Assembly (NCBI GenBank): GCA_015179125.1
Contig: WHVA01000226.1
Coordinates: forward strand, 62,001 to 126,000
DNA: 64,000 nucleotides
Direction of reading: 5' to 3'
Origin: Gautieria morchelliformis
Lineage: Eukaryota > Basidiomycota > Agaricomycetes > Gomphales > Gomphaceae
Shown: piece after piece, positions 43,590 through 54,011 of the stretch
Layout of the letters: each line of letters starts with the position of its first letter
How positions within the stretch are numbered: the first letter of the stretch is position 1
Translations under genes and position numbers: made by a program
Notes under the pieces: model-generated
Told to the model about the DNA's origin: nothing
The model's database searches: none
The model's input: the letters and a program-made list of their open reading frames with translations, nothing else

Positions 43590-45057
43590 TGTTAGGGATC
43601 GTCCACAAAGTAGCTACCTATTTATGAACATTTACTAGGTAGTTAATTAGTTTCAAATGTCCTCAAGAAAGGTTGTATTAATATTTCTGTGCTACACTCA
43701 CATTGGGTCCACAAGATACAACAATCTCTTGATAGTTTAGCTAAGAATCCCCCACGGTCACATGACTATCACATGACCTCAAAAACAGCTCAAAGTCACC
43801 TGATCATCCACAGTCACCTGACAATCACCTGACCTCAAAGTCACCTGATTATCTACAGTCACCTGACAATCACCTGACCTCAAAGTCACTTGATTATCTA
43901 CGGTCACCTGACAATCACATGACACAGTCACATGACCTCAATCCAGCTTGAAGTCACATGACTTTCCTTCGTCACATGATAATCACATGAGCGTGGGAGT
44001 TTCTTACATACTCTTAGCTTTACAGTCACAGAGCTGTGACTTTAACCCAATATAGCAATAGAACCTTCCACAGCCTTCCAATAGTTTCCAAACCTTTCCT
44101 GAAGCTTCTCTAAGCTTCCACAAGGTTCTTCACAGTAGTAGAAGCCTCTACAAGGTTCCTAGCAGTAGTTACATAAGCTAGATAGATGCAGTATAAATAG
44201 CCTGCAGTTTTAGCAGTGAAGCAATCAATCATCTTTCACCCAAACCACTCATACCTTGAGTAACTGAAGTGTGACTTCAACACAGCCTTGTACCGAAGTA
44301 CTGGCTAACTGACTTGGCTACAGTCTAAGATTGCAGCAACTCTGATTGGCTCTGAGAAGTACAAGAGTGCTCTATTTTAATTGCAGCAGGCTCTGAATAA
44401 TCGCACTGCGAACAGCAACATTACTAAGAGTAACTGATTAGTAATCCTGTACCATTAGATGCCACTCTGAGCAGTGATCTAATAGACTTGGTTATTAGTT
44501 ATTCAATTCACGCAATAGTTTATTAACTTAACTCTGAGTTAAGTGGGTTAATAACCTTTTGAGTAATTGATCTTTCTTGATCAATCAATGCACTGCAGAT
44601 ATTAACCTAACTCAGGGTAAGTGAGTTAATATCCTACGTTTGTTGAGTTGGAAAACCAGAACAACCACAAGAATAGTGACATACTTGAACTGAGGAAGAG
44701 TTCAAGCACAGAACTATCTTTTCACGTCTTGGGGATTATTGTTGTCTTTAATTCACTCGACCCACTGTCCTAAGACTCTAGGTAGATTTCCCCTTAAAGT
44801 ATCTGGACCCTTGGACGCCTAATAACATTCTTTGACCTCACAAAGTATTGCACAATCTAAGAACTACATGTGTTCAGTTAAATCTCTATTGCTACACTTC
44901 CTGTACCAATACTGATTCTGATTGTTCACCGGAGTATAATTTCTTAATTGGGTTCTCCGTTAAAATAGTGTGTGTGTGCTTAGTCAAATCTCTGATTGAA
45001 CTTTAGAATTGTGTTTAACACCACAGTTTTACGTTTAGTTCAACGGGTTCCAAAACA
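43590..45057 (+). mobile_element. S4: solo LTR, 1468 bp
   Basis: It starts TGTTAGGGATCG, ends GGGTTCCAAAACA and is flanked by CCCAG on both sides (43585-43589, 45058-45062). The last 13 bases equal those of the G4-family LTRs though the body differs, so it is a distant relative. It holds a 45-bp array of E-box-like words (43758-43990) and a TATA-like GTATAAATAGCC (about 44190). It lies in the gag of G3. Confidence 0.9.
43758..43990 (+). repeat. E-box-rich array (45-bp period) in S4
   Basis: About fifteen copies of TCAC[A/C/T]TGA occur in about 230 bp; each contains a CANNTG E-box. Between 43811 and 43920 they sit in a tandem repeat with a 45-bp period (CAGTCACCTG at 43811 and 43856, CGGTCACCTG at 43901). 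The array lies about 200 bp upstream of the TATA-like word, the right place for an LTR enhancer. Confidence 0.8.
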
Positions 45058-46695
45058 CCCAGGTAGCCGACCTGCATGTCTATGCATGTCTATGCTGGTT
45101 GGTCCCAGGAGGCAGTTCATTTTCAGCCATCGTAAGATGGCTGCGACGAAGATTTCAAACTCTTCGAGGTCAGATCCCCCGGTGTATGGCTTGGGGTGAG
45201 CCAGCTTTATACCAGCTTTTGCGAGTACAGACTTCTCCGGGTCTGTGTCAGCGGCATCTGCTAACACCACGCAGATCATCCACGTGATCCCATCGTATGG
45301 CTCCAGCGGTACAACATCAGCCTGATCCGGTATGCCCTGGCCCTCTGTTGGGGCCATGGATCGTTCGCGCGGCTGTGATGCCATGCGGGGCAGGCTGTTG
45401 TATGCCCTGATGGGCCCCGGGCCTGGGTCGGGCTCGGGATCGGCAGCATTTTGTGCTCTCGGGTCCAGGGGCATTTTGTGCCTGGTGTCCCCCATCATTC
45501 CCGCATTGCAGATCTGCAGCCTGCTGTTGTAGGCTGCGCGTGCTTGTTGTGCATCCTGCACAGCTCATGTGAGCTGCTCATCGGGCTGCTGAGTGGCGTG
45601 GCTTTGGGCCAGTGCTTCCTCAGCATTCTTTGCCAGCAGCTCGAGGGCCCACATATGGCAGCGTGTGGCTGTGGCCTCTTTTCGCTGCCAGTGCGCAGCT
45701 TCAAGCTCCATGCTCTCCATGGTTGCTTCAGAGTCAGGCTCTGAGGTGATCTGCTCTCTGACAATCTGTTGGATCGTCTTACGGCTGTCCGTGGGGGCAG
45801 CCAGTTCTTCTTGGGGTTCATTTCTGAACCGCATGTCCTGTTCGACCGGGGCGGCTGGCGGCGGCATTTGCTGCCTGTCCAGTTCCTTTAGCCACGGGTC
45901 TTCCACGTTGTGGCCGTGTTCACTAGCTGCGGACTGTTGCGAGCTTTGACGTGACCTTCTACGTTCCCCACGTGAGCAGAGGGCCGTCTGGATGTCCTCC
46001 AGCATGGCAGCATCCCGTAGCCTGATCTCCTCAGTTTGGTGGAGCTCTTTGCCAACCTCCATGAGGGCAGCGGCAATGTTATCAAGCTGTGATGCGATGT
46101 GATCGTGCTTGTGGCCCGTGAGGGCGTTCCGGTGCAGTGCATCCTGCACCTGTTTGTTCATTGCCTCCACCGTCTCGTTGTCAGTGGTGTGAGTCCTCGA
46201 GCTCTTGTGACTTGAGCTCGAGTATTCCGAGCCCTGACCATCATTGGGGGCTCGTCTTTTTTGTCTTCATCCTCCTTCGGGGACAATAGTCATCGCTCGA
46301 CTTCGTGAGCGGCAGTTCGAGTCTCGGCTTTGTGCCCATCTCGATATCAATGCTCTGCCATATGACGACAGCGAGACCTCTCTGCCTTTTCCTTTGTCTC
46401 TGGGCAGAGGGGATTGGGGGCGGCGCCGGCTTGTCGCCCGGCGACGTCTCATCCTCAACCATGCTCGGTGAGACATGGTCGGGGTTTTCCTCGTCCTCTA
46501 TTGGGGGGACAAGGGCGGTGAGATCTATGATCTCTCCATCTTCTGGTGTCCTGGATTCTTGGTCCAGGGTAGCGTCAGCTGTCATGTCACCTGTGGCGTG
46601 GACCACGAGCTCGTGGCTCGGGTCCATCTTCTACTGCGTGGAATCATCACGCTCGCAGCTGACAGTAGAGGGTCTACTGGAGGGTCTCAACGATG

Positions 46696-46987
46696 TTTAG
46701 TTGTCGACACAGCGATCTTTTTCAAGATTGCTTCGAATCCACAACCGGTTGGTCGTGTGGCGATCAACCACAGGATAGTTCAAAAAGGTGTAAAGATGTC
46801 GATCTTAGGACCTTGTATCACAAGGGCACAACAGAACTTGACCAGTGAGTGGTATTCTGAATGCTATGTAGTGACAGGTAAGAGTAAGATGCGATGGGAA
46901 CCGCTGGCCAGTTCCCATGCATAAAATATACAGTGGGTCCCTAAGAGGCCCGCTGGGATTATGTAATAACTAGTATACATACATAGG
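46696..46987. other. Unassigned sequence
   Basis: No ORF, repeat partner in the window or RNA gene was recognised. It may contain the remains of the G3 leader or LTR, or host 3' flank of the next gene. Confidence 0.4.
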
Positions 46988-47758
46988 TTATTTACAGTCT
47001 CGCATAGACTCACCCGCATCCTTCGCCGCATTCTGGGCCTGTTGAATAGATAGTTAATAGACAATATATATCATGAACAATGCCCTTCACTTACCTGTTT
47101 TTCATGCTCCTTCTGACCCTCCTTGATCCCTTTCACCTCCAGCTTGAGATGCTGCACGGCATCCAGCTTCTCTGAGAGTGATGCAAACAGGGCTGGGTCG
47201 CGCTCCCACTCTTTACCAAGAGCAGACCCAGGAGTCTTCTTTTTCCCCCCCTACTCTCTTCTAGTCAGTGCGCAAAGATAGATAAAATAAAAATGCTAGG
47301 ATGCACCTCCACCCAAGCAAGCAATGATGCCACCTTGTTCTTGAGTGTGTCTGACTCACGGTTCAGGCAACACCCAGCTCTTGCATGCATCTGGCCACTT
47401 CTTTCCAGTGTTCACCAAGCTTCGCACATGGTGCCATGTACGGGTTGACCTCGATCACAGCGCGGAGGAGTTGGTCGAGGTCACACAAAGAAAATGCTTC
47501 ACGCGCCTTGCGTGAAGATATGGGTTGTGACCCAAGACCCTTAGACAATGCGTCCAAACCGGTGTTCAATGACTCGTCAGGTGTGCTAGGGGGTGCAGCG
47601 ACAGAGGTAACGAGGGAGAGGGTGACAGCCGGTGAATGGGGCGCGTTAGTAGAGTTGGAGAAAAGGGTGGGACCGAGCCTTTCCTCAATCCCACCTGCTT
47701 GTGACGTGATCGGAGTGCTAGGGGTGTTATAAAAGACAGCGGGCGGGATTGGCTGCAT
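46988..47758 (-). pseudogene. Conserved basidiomycete hypothetical protein, frameshifted
   Basis: Exon pieces on the minus strand: about 47758-47366 (ATG at 47756-47758) with LCDLDQLLRAVIEVNPYMAP and LGEHWKEVARCMQELGV; then, in another frame, ESDTLKNKVASLLAWVE ending at a GT donor (47307); 47250-47095 with GSALGKEWERDPALFASLSE and a coiled-coil-like KLEVKGIKEGQKEHEKQ; and 47038-46988 ending AKDAGESMRDCK. The introns have GT..AG ends and are about 56 bp. Between the first two pieces the frame shifts by one base with no room for an intron. I recognise the domain (xxLLRAVxEVNPYMAP ... LKNKVxSLLAW) as frequent in agaricomycetes, often near transposons, with no known function. Confidence 0.55.
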
Positions 47759-47937
47759 ACTCACATGCGACGCGGTGGTGGCTGGAATGGACACGTGGGT
47801 GTGGGCTGGAGTGGACGCGACATTGATAATATTTTCTCACGCGCCTGTAGGATAGGATTAGCAGTTCGGCGTAGTCCGCAACTAATATCTATTCCAAACT
47901 AATATTGTCTAATCATACGTCTCGACTCAACTTTGAC

Positions 47938-49446
47938 CTAAGCATTTGAAACCACAATGACCGCCTTCGCCTTGTTATCCCCTTTCTGAACATCTAGAAT
48001 TACCTGTCCAGCTTGTTCTAACCCAGAATACACATGTTCCCGATGTTTGATTTCCCCACTCGCAACCTTCTGGGGAAACACTTTGTAGAACTCTTGGATC
48101 AAATCCGGGTGGTCAGAAACGATGAATCCGTTGAGAGAAAGATGCTTGGAGATAATTTGCATCATGTTCTACATTGCAAATGAGCGGTCTGTGCGGACAT
48201 AGAGATTAGACTTACCTTGATGCCGTACTGTTCGGCGGCATTATATCCCGAAATACCACCACAATTGATGACCCTACCAAAGTCATTGAGGGCATTGAGG
48301 GCTATATCCAGCGTTTCACCTAGGTAGAACCAGTCATCAGCAAGGCATGATCACTCGCGTGAAAGATATGCCTGTAATCACCCCCGACCTTCTCCGGGTT
48401 GTCAGTGATTTAGAATGCTGAAGACAAACAAGAAGAACCCACATTGTCCCAGTATATGTCGATACCATGACCAATTTCTTCTAGGGCAGTCTTGGTATTT
48501 TTTGTCTTATAGTTGAAGGCTACGTCTGCCCCAAGTTCTTTCGCAAAAGCAACCTTCTCATCTGACCCTGCGGAGGCGATGACCTTTAGACCTTGAGATT
48601 TGGCGATTTGTACGACTGCACTATTGGAAACTTCAGTGGGACGCGTCAGGCATGAACATATAGGACGTACGATCCAACCGGCCCTCCCGCGGTAGATACA
48701 AATACCGTTTCCCCCTTGAAAGTTGTCATTAAGGTTGATCTGTGGCCTGCTATATTTATCCACGCCACCTTTTTTGCCTTCGAAAACAACTTCCACCCAA
48801 TATATGCAGTCTGACCTGGAGCGTGACTATTAAATAAGGGAAAGCCCAGTATTAATTATAATTTACCGGGCCTTCCAGCCATGCCAAGGTAAGTGGACCA
48901 GGGTAAGCCTTCCTTGTTTTCCAAGACGATGAGGCCCGAGATGTTCGTCCTAACTATATAGGCTTGATACTCTGTAGTCAAGAATAAAATCAGCTATATG
49001 AAGAGAACAGACTGGAATGTCAGCATACCTAGCATCCCGTAAACATGATCGCCTTGTTTAATTTCAGAGTTCTCAGAGCGCAGAACGAGACCAACGCCAG
49101 AGCTCTCTAGACTAGAAGAAGAAATAAACGGACAATGTCCAGAGAAATGACCTCGGATGCTTACGGTGAACCTATGGTGAATGGCGCCTATGGCGGTGGA
49201 TATCACTAGTTAGACAAGCTTGACCACAGAAGGACATACTCTGTTGCTCCGCACAGTGGGAGGACGCATGCGACCACGCCGGTAAGGATCGACGCTGAGG
49301 GCAAGAACCTTGATAAGCATGCCGCCATTGAGCGATGTTGTGTCGAGATCAATCTTCTGAGTTGTGTCGGATATGGTGGTCTCTCCCGGGACGGGATAGC
49401 CCTGAGGATAGCTGTTGAAGAGAACGTGAGGGTTGACAGCTGCCAT
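47938..49446 (-). CDS. NADP-dependent medium-chain reductase (PTGR/alkenal reductase-like), 9 exons
   Basis: Exons by GT..AG and homology: 49446-49240, 49187-49165, 49111-49029, 48971-48867, 48815-48769, 48714-48671, 48620-48439, 48319-48216, 48168-47938; total 1026 nt, exactly 341 codons plus TAG. This is the usual length of the family. N-terminal GroES-like part: LIKVLALSVDPYRRGRMRPP, GSPLESSGVGLVLRSENSEI, KQGDHVYGML. Then GMAGRPGQTAYIGWKLF and the Rossmann NADP loop STAGGPVGSAVVQIAK (about 160-175), SDEKVAFAKELGADVAFNYK, YWDNVGETLDIALNALNDFG, INCGGISGYN. There are no zinc ligands. Such cytosolic enzymes reduce the C=C bond of enones/alkenals with NADPH; the exact substrate cannot be told. 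The ATG at 49444-49446 (GCCATGG) is preferred over an in-frame one 12 nt upstream. It appears intact. Confidence 0.88.
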
Positions 49447-49480
49447 GGCTGGTACCAAGTCGGTTCAATCTCAGTGGCTA

Positions 49481-49490
49481 CTTATATAAA
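49481..49490 (-). promoter_or_regulatory. TATA-like word upstream of the reductase gene
   Basis: On the minus strand TTTATATAAG lies about 35-45 bases before the ATG of the reductase. The distance is short for a TATA box plus leader but possible in fungi. Only about 100 bases separate the ATG from the end of hAT-2, so little native promoter can remain beyond this. Confidence 0.3.
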
Positions 49491-49547
49491 TTTGGTGGTT
49501 ACTAATAAGTATATGGTGTACACTCAGCTGTCGCATGCGAGTGAGTG

Positions 49548-50337
49548 ATGAGCCGTGAAAGCCCGAGCTGAGCCGGGCCCAGCCCTCGGCAAGCCTGCTG
49601 CCAGGGCCGGGCTTGAGATTTAGCAAGCCCGCCTTAAGCCCGAGGCTTTTTTGGGTGCGAAGCTCGGTCGTTGCCGGCACCGACTATCGCCATCCAAATA
49701 GTACTTCATCTATCCAAGTATATGTACTTACATTAAATTTTTTGCTTTCCTGCACAATCCTCCACCACACCCAGTCGTCTAGAACGTCCCATGGTCATAG
49801 ATAGCACTGATGATGAGGTTGATGAAGTCGTCCCTGCATGAGTGGTTAAGCCAAGTGCGGCGCTTCTCAATCCCAGCAACGTAGCGAAGGTGCCAGGGCA
49901 GCCGAAACATGCTAACAAAAGGTCAGGAGGCATTGAGGAGGAACCACCAAAGAAGAAGAAACAAAAGAACTTGCCAAAAAATCCGGGGACCAGTGGTAAA
50001 GGCAAAGAAAAAGAAGTTGCGATTGAGTGCATATTCAGCTCATTGACCAATATGGGTACTGATAAGATACAGATGTACCTGACTTACCGCCGGCCATGCT
50101 TATTCATGGATGACGCACACCCAGAAGGCTGGCTAAAGCTCTCAATGGAATCGAGGAGCTACCCGAGGCAGGTGCCAAGAGGAATAAAGATCGTACTGTA
50201 GACATACATTTCTTTTTTGACGATCTGCATGAGCAAATGGGCAAAAAGGTGATGGATTGCAATCTGTGCCGGTGCATCTGAATAGTCCTAACCAGAGACG
50301 CCATGATGGCTGACTTTAGAACTAGCAAGCATGACCG
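49548..50337 (+). mobile_element. hAT-2: left part with terminal repeats and N-terminal coding
   Basis: The left end is a G/C-rich region of GGGCCGGGCTT/AAGCCCGAG words, matching the far end of hAT-1 in inverted orientation. Coding then starts on the + strand: ALLNPSNVAKVPGQPKHANK, PPKKKKQKNLPKNPG (basic, nuclear-localisation-like), HPEGWLKLSMESR, and FFDDLHEQMGKKVMDCNLCR, the first half of a BED zinc finger. A probable GT..AG intron follows. G5 (TSD GACCG) splits it at 50337. The exact left end and the 8-bp TSD could not be fixed. Confidence 0.72.
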
Positions 50338-50559
50338 TGTAAGATGGGTTAGAGGGGACTTCGAAATATCTTAGCAGACGGGATGACCAGTCGTAACCAA
50401 GTATATGTTCGGGGTCAGTTCTCTCTATTATACATGTATCATTTCGGTAGGCTACTTATATGAGGAGACACGGGCCTAGGTGCCCGTGTCTTACCTTTTG
50501 GTATGCGTAAGTGGTCGGCCATATTGGATCTCAGCTGGTAATTATGCTGGTTCCTTACA
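50338..50559 (-). repeat. G5 3' LTR (222 bp)
   Basis: It runs from TGTAAGATGG to TTCCTTACA. An inner palindrome, ACACGGGCC/GGTGCCCGTGT, lies near 50466-50490. It is unusually short compared with the 0.4-1.6-kb LTRs of the neighbours. Confidence 0.92.
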
Positions 50560-50808
50560 CTTGCCCTCCCTGTTCGACGCAGTTGGACAAAAACACTGAA
50601 GGGAAAAAGGTACTTTTGAAGCCCAGTAGCTTCGAAAAAGCTGGTAAAGTACATTCTTGTGTCTGACATACTTATGTTGGTCGACAAAAAAAAGTTTGGA
50701 AAAAGAAAAAGGTACGTGGCACATTGGTGCAGTTTACGTTGTGTCTAGTAATTCTCGATCTCAAAAGGCAGCTCAGTCAGGTTATTCGTCAAGCTGTCTG
50801 GGAATGTC

Positions 50809-52023
50809 TCAGACGTGTCCGCCGTTATGTCCATATTGGAGTCTGTTTTGATCCCGGGTGCCATTGGCAACACGGCTGCAAATTTTGGATATGACATTGG
50901 TAAGTGCTGAATAGGTACTGATGTGAGGCTGATGAGGCATACCCTTGCCTTTGCCTTTTCCAGGTTCGCTAGTGGTGTCCTCGAGACGCTCCGTCATTTC
51001 GTTCTGCAAGGCTTCCAAGGCCCCACGCTGTGATTCGATGACTCTCGCTAGGTCGGAAAGGCGAGTTGAGACGCGGGACGACGAACTGCTCTCGTTGTAC
51101 TCGCGGGCGGATTTCCGGTGGGAGGGGGGCGCATAGTTTTTATAAACGTGTGGTTTGTACCACCCCTTATTTCTGCTGCGCCATCCTCCTCGACCTCCTC
51201 GACCTCCTCTATAGGTCTTTGCGCCGCCGTGGCCATTTCCGCGATCAAAGTCGCGGATTTTCTGCATCAGCGCCATGTTATCGTCCATTGACATCAAGCC
51301 GGTGGTAGGCGTGGGAATCGGCGCATATGCTGGATACCCTGGGTAAGGATTCCCAGCTGGGTAGGGCCCATGCACGCCGGCGTAAGGATGGGATAAGTGA
51401 GTAGTTGGGAGCTGCACGTTGCAGTGAGTGTCCAAGATCTCGGCAGGAGGACGCTGAACGCGAACTCTAGCTTCCTCAGCATTCCAGGGTTTTTTATGAT
51501 TCGTTGCCCATTCCTCAAACCCATCGGGAGCATCACCAGGGTGTGGGGCACCGTAGTTTGCGTTCTCGGTAAGTTTATAGAGGTATTGATAATAGACTCC
51601 CAACGTGAAGGCCTCTTCAGCAGAATGCATCTGTCTGGAGGGGGTGCGTGTTGGGGGGGTTGAACTCATCCTTGCTGAGTTTATATGTAATTCCCCGTGC
51701 GTATCTATTATATTTGCTTGTAGGTCCACTGAATCAGTCGGAGAGGCAACGAATGTTTCAGGGACATCGGCCTGTATTCGGACATCCGAGGGTGGGTTAT
51801 CTGAACCACTCATCATATGATCAATCAGATCAATACCGTTGTTTTCCAGGTATGTGTCCAGTGCCGACAGATGTTTCACCGCACCATGGTGTAACCAAGT
51901 CCGGTCCCCAGATTGCCATTCAATCTCAAACCAAGCTGTACGACCCCGTCCAAAGTGAGACAGGATTGCCTTTACAAGGAATTCAGCTGGTGCATTGTCT
52001 AAGCTAGTTATTTGATCGATCGA
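50809..52023 (-). CDS. G5 chromodomain and accessory RGG-box region (fossil)
   Basis: Upstream is a chromodomain-like stretch (FLVKAILSHFGRGRTAWFEI, then EWQSGDRTWLHHGAVKHLSA). The open frame continues for about 350 codons: SAEEAFTLGVYYQYLYKLTE, a proline/glycine/tyrosine-rich linker, an RGG box (TYRGGRGGRGGWRSRNKGWY), a short coiled coil (LSDLARVIESQRGALEALQN) and a C-terminal tail to 50809. RGG boxes bind RNA in many proteins, so a gag-like RNA-binding role is conceivable; that is inference. The position after pol and before the polypurine tract matches accessory regions in G2, G3 and G4. Confidence 0.55.
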   Translation of the reverse strand, partial: SIDQITSLDNAPAEFLVKAILSHFGRGRTAWFEIEWQSGDRTWLHHGAVKHLSALDTYLENNGIDLIDHMMSGSDNPPSDVRIQADVPETFVASPTDSVDLQANIIDTHGELHINSARMSSTPPTRTPSRQMHSAEEAFTLGVYYQYLYKLTENANYGAPHPGDAPDGFEEWATNHKKPWNAEEARVRVQRPPAEILDTHCNVQLPTTHLSHPYAGVHGPYPAGNPYPGYPAYAPIPTPTTGLMSMDDNMALMQKIRDFDRGNGHGGAKTYRGGRGGRGGWRSRNKGWYKPHVYKNYAPPSHRKSAREYNESSSSSRVSTRLSDLARVIESQRGALEALQNEMTERLEDTTSEPGKGKGKGMPHQPHISTYSALTNVISKICSRVANGTRDQNRLQYGHNGGHV

Positions 52024-54003
52024 TCAGCCGGGAAAATGTCGGTCGTCATTTGCCAAGTGAACCCGCAGTAGGCTCACGTGGAATACAGGGTGTATTCCAC
52101 GGCTGAGTAAGCCAGATGGTAGAGCCAGCTGATATGTTGTTTTAGACGTTACTTCCTTCGTGATGCGGTATGGTCCGACATACTTTGGGACAAGTTTGCG
52201 TGCGCGCCCCTTAGGTAGGGATAGGTTTTCTATTGATAAATATACTAGGTTGCTGACAGCGAATGGGGCCTTGCTGTGGCGATTGTTCGCGTAGTAAGTC
52301 TGTTTCACTCGCTGTACTAGTATTGCATCATGTGCTGATATCAGAGCATCCCGGAGGCGCGTAATGAAGGTGTGTACGCCAGGTATCACGTCTTGTGCCG
52401 TGTTCCACAGCATGGGTGCAGGGACACTTCCGTAGTTCAGGAAGAAAGGTGAGTACCCAGTGATGTTGGATCGTGCGCTGTTAAACGCGTATTCTATCAT
52501 AGGCAGCTTTTGCACCCAGTCCTTTTGATTGGGTGATACGGCAAGACAGAGAATTTGTGTTACCGTGCGATTTGCTTGCTCGGTGGCGCCGTCTGTCTGT
52601 GGATGGTACGCAGTAGACATGCGGAGCTCGCTGTTAGTGAGGCGGTGTAGGTGTTCCCAAAAACCACTCGTGAACAGCGAGTCTCTGTCGCTGACGATGA
52701 TTTCAGGTATTCCATGCAGCTTGTAAATGCTGTCAAAGATCATCTCGGCGATATCTCGTGCTCGGTAAGTGCTTTTCAATGGTAACAAGTGTACCATTGA
52801 TGAAAGATGATCTATTACAACGCAGATCATGTCAAACTCGCCTAGTCGGTTGCGCGATCCAGGCAAAGGTCCAACAAAATCGACGCCGACCTGCTGCCAT
52901 CTGCGGAATGGGACAGGGAGCGACTTAAGCTTCCCCAGCGGCTTCTGGTTGCGCGATTTCCCCGTTGCGCACGTGTGGCAGGCGGCGCAGTAGTCTGTGA
53001 CATCCTGGTGCATGCCCGGCCACCACGCGTTGCTTCTGAGGTAATGAAATGTTTTTTGCCCTCCCAGATGCGCTAACATCGAGTGTGCATGGGAGATCAG
53101 GACCTCCCTGATGGATTCTCCATTGGTCAGGCCGTCGGGTATGCATAGGAGCTCCAGACCGTGCTCAGTCAGGTAATACAGGCCGTCGCGTACACTGAAG
53201 TTGTTGTACGTGTCGGGCTCCTTCTGCATCTTACTGAAGAATTTATCCTCACTATATAGGTTCCTAAGACAGTCCAGGAACTTCAGGTATGGGTGCATCA
53301 TCGATACAACCTCGGAAAAGGGAAGCGGTGCATATTGTTCATCGTATCCTGCTATCGGTAACAAGTCTGGTAGGGGTTCGTCAGACTCCTCTCTTAGAGG
53401 ACTCATCGTGTCTTGGTCGTCTACCATGGTGTGAGCGGCTCGCTCTGTTATTACTGCGTGGGGCGGCTCAGGGCCCTTGTCGCGGGACGCTTGCTGAGGT
53501 GACTTCTTTTTCATTTTCTTTGATTTTTTCTTATTGTGTTGTCGTACTTTCAGCAGTGCCGCGCGGGCCTCTTCGCTGATAGGCAGGACGGCGACCCCTC
53601 TGGCAGAGTGGTCATCCGGGCGAGTGGCGCGCGCAGTTATTATGCGCATGCTTGCCCTTACCGGCTGCTCCTCTGGAGCTTGGTTAGAGACCGGCGGGCT
53701 GTTCTTGGCATGCTCTGCTCTAATCAACGCTGCTATTTGCAGATCTACCTCGCCCTTCGCCTCAGCTCCCGTGAGGAGAGGACAAGAGAGGCTTTGCAGC
53801 GATGTAGGGATGTCAGGTGCGTCGTTCTCATGGATATATTCTGAGTCGGCCCTGACAATTCCCAAGCTCTCGTTGCTGTAGATGCGTGACAACGTGTCTG
53901 CGAATATGTTGGTCGGGCCTGGGATATATTTGATCTCAAAGGTAAAGTCACTTAGCAGATCTATCCAGCGTTGTTGGCACGCTGACAGGTTTTTCTGCTT
54001 CAT
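52024..54003 (-). pseudogene. G5 RNase H end and integrase (fossil)
   Basis: RNase H end (QQRWIDLLSDFTFEIKYIPG, NIFADTLSRI), an acidic linker, zinc finger (HLGGQKTFHYLRSNAWWPGM, CAACHTCATGKSRNQKPLG), core VGVDFVGPLPGSRNRLGEFD, SDRDSLFTSGFWEHLHRLTN, AYHPQTDGATEQANRTVTQI, and the GPY/F tail KYVGPYRITKEVTSKTTYQL. S5 separates it from the start of RNase H at 55604. Confidence 0.85.
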
Positions 54004-54011
54004 GAGGAATT

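Larger units (their letters stand above)
43203..46627 (-). pseudogene. G3 gag region, interrupted by S4 (fossil)
   Basis: From right to left on the minus strand: an acidic, proline-rich stretch (GEIIDLTALVPPIEDEENPD), a helical stretch (HDHIASQLDNIAAALMEVGK), the gag core lead-in (AGIKLAHPKPYTGGSDLEEF, FVAAILRWLKMNCLLG), then beyond S4 FLHTLTYHHTSNKFDAVMQG, MLNELTKYVARMIQPPADYT and FVSALHEMLHNEVLKKGYNA. Gag continues toward 42874, where G4 starts. Broken. Confidence 0.72.
15975..46695 (-). mobile_element. G3: Ty3/gypsy chromovirus, broken, host for G4, S4 and a MITE (fossil)
   Basis: On the minus strand the order from high to low coordinates is gag (46.6 to 43.2 kb), protease (22.5 kb), RT-RNase H (21.7-20.1 kb), integrase (19.7-18.9 kb), chromodomain (18.8-18.4 kb), then accessory coding sequence (18.2 to 15.98 kb). 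G4 lies between gag and protease, flanked by TAAGC. No LTR of G3 itself is recognisable, and both outer limits are approximate. It has many breaks and is older than everything nested in it. RT and gag resemble those of G5 more than G1 or G4. Confidence 0.8.

Noticed and set aside
43758-43990. Regular repeats considered as a CRISPR array
   Set aside because: The genome is fungal; units are degenerate, there are no unique spacers of constant length, and the array lies in an LTR.
50339-50559. Short G5 LTR considered as a MITE
   Set aside because: An identical-length partner at 60367-60588, a shared GACCG duplication and gypsy coding between them show that it is an LTR.
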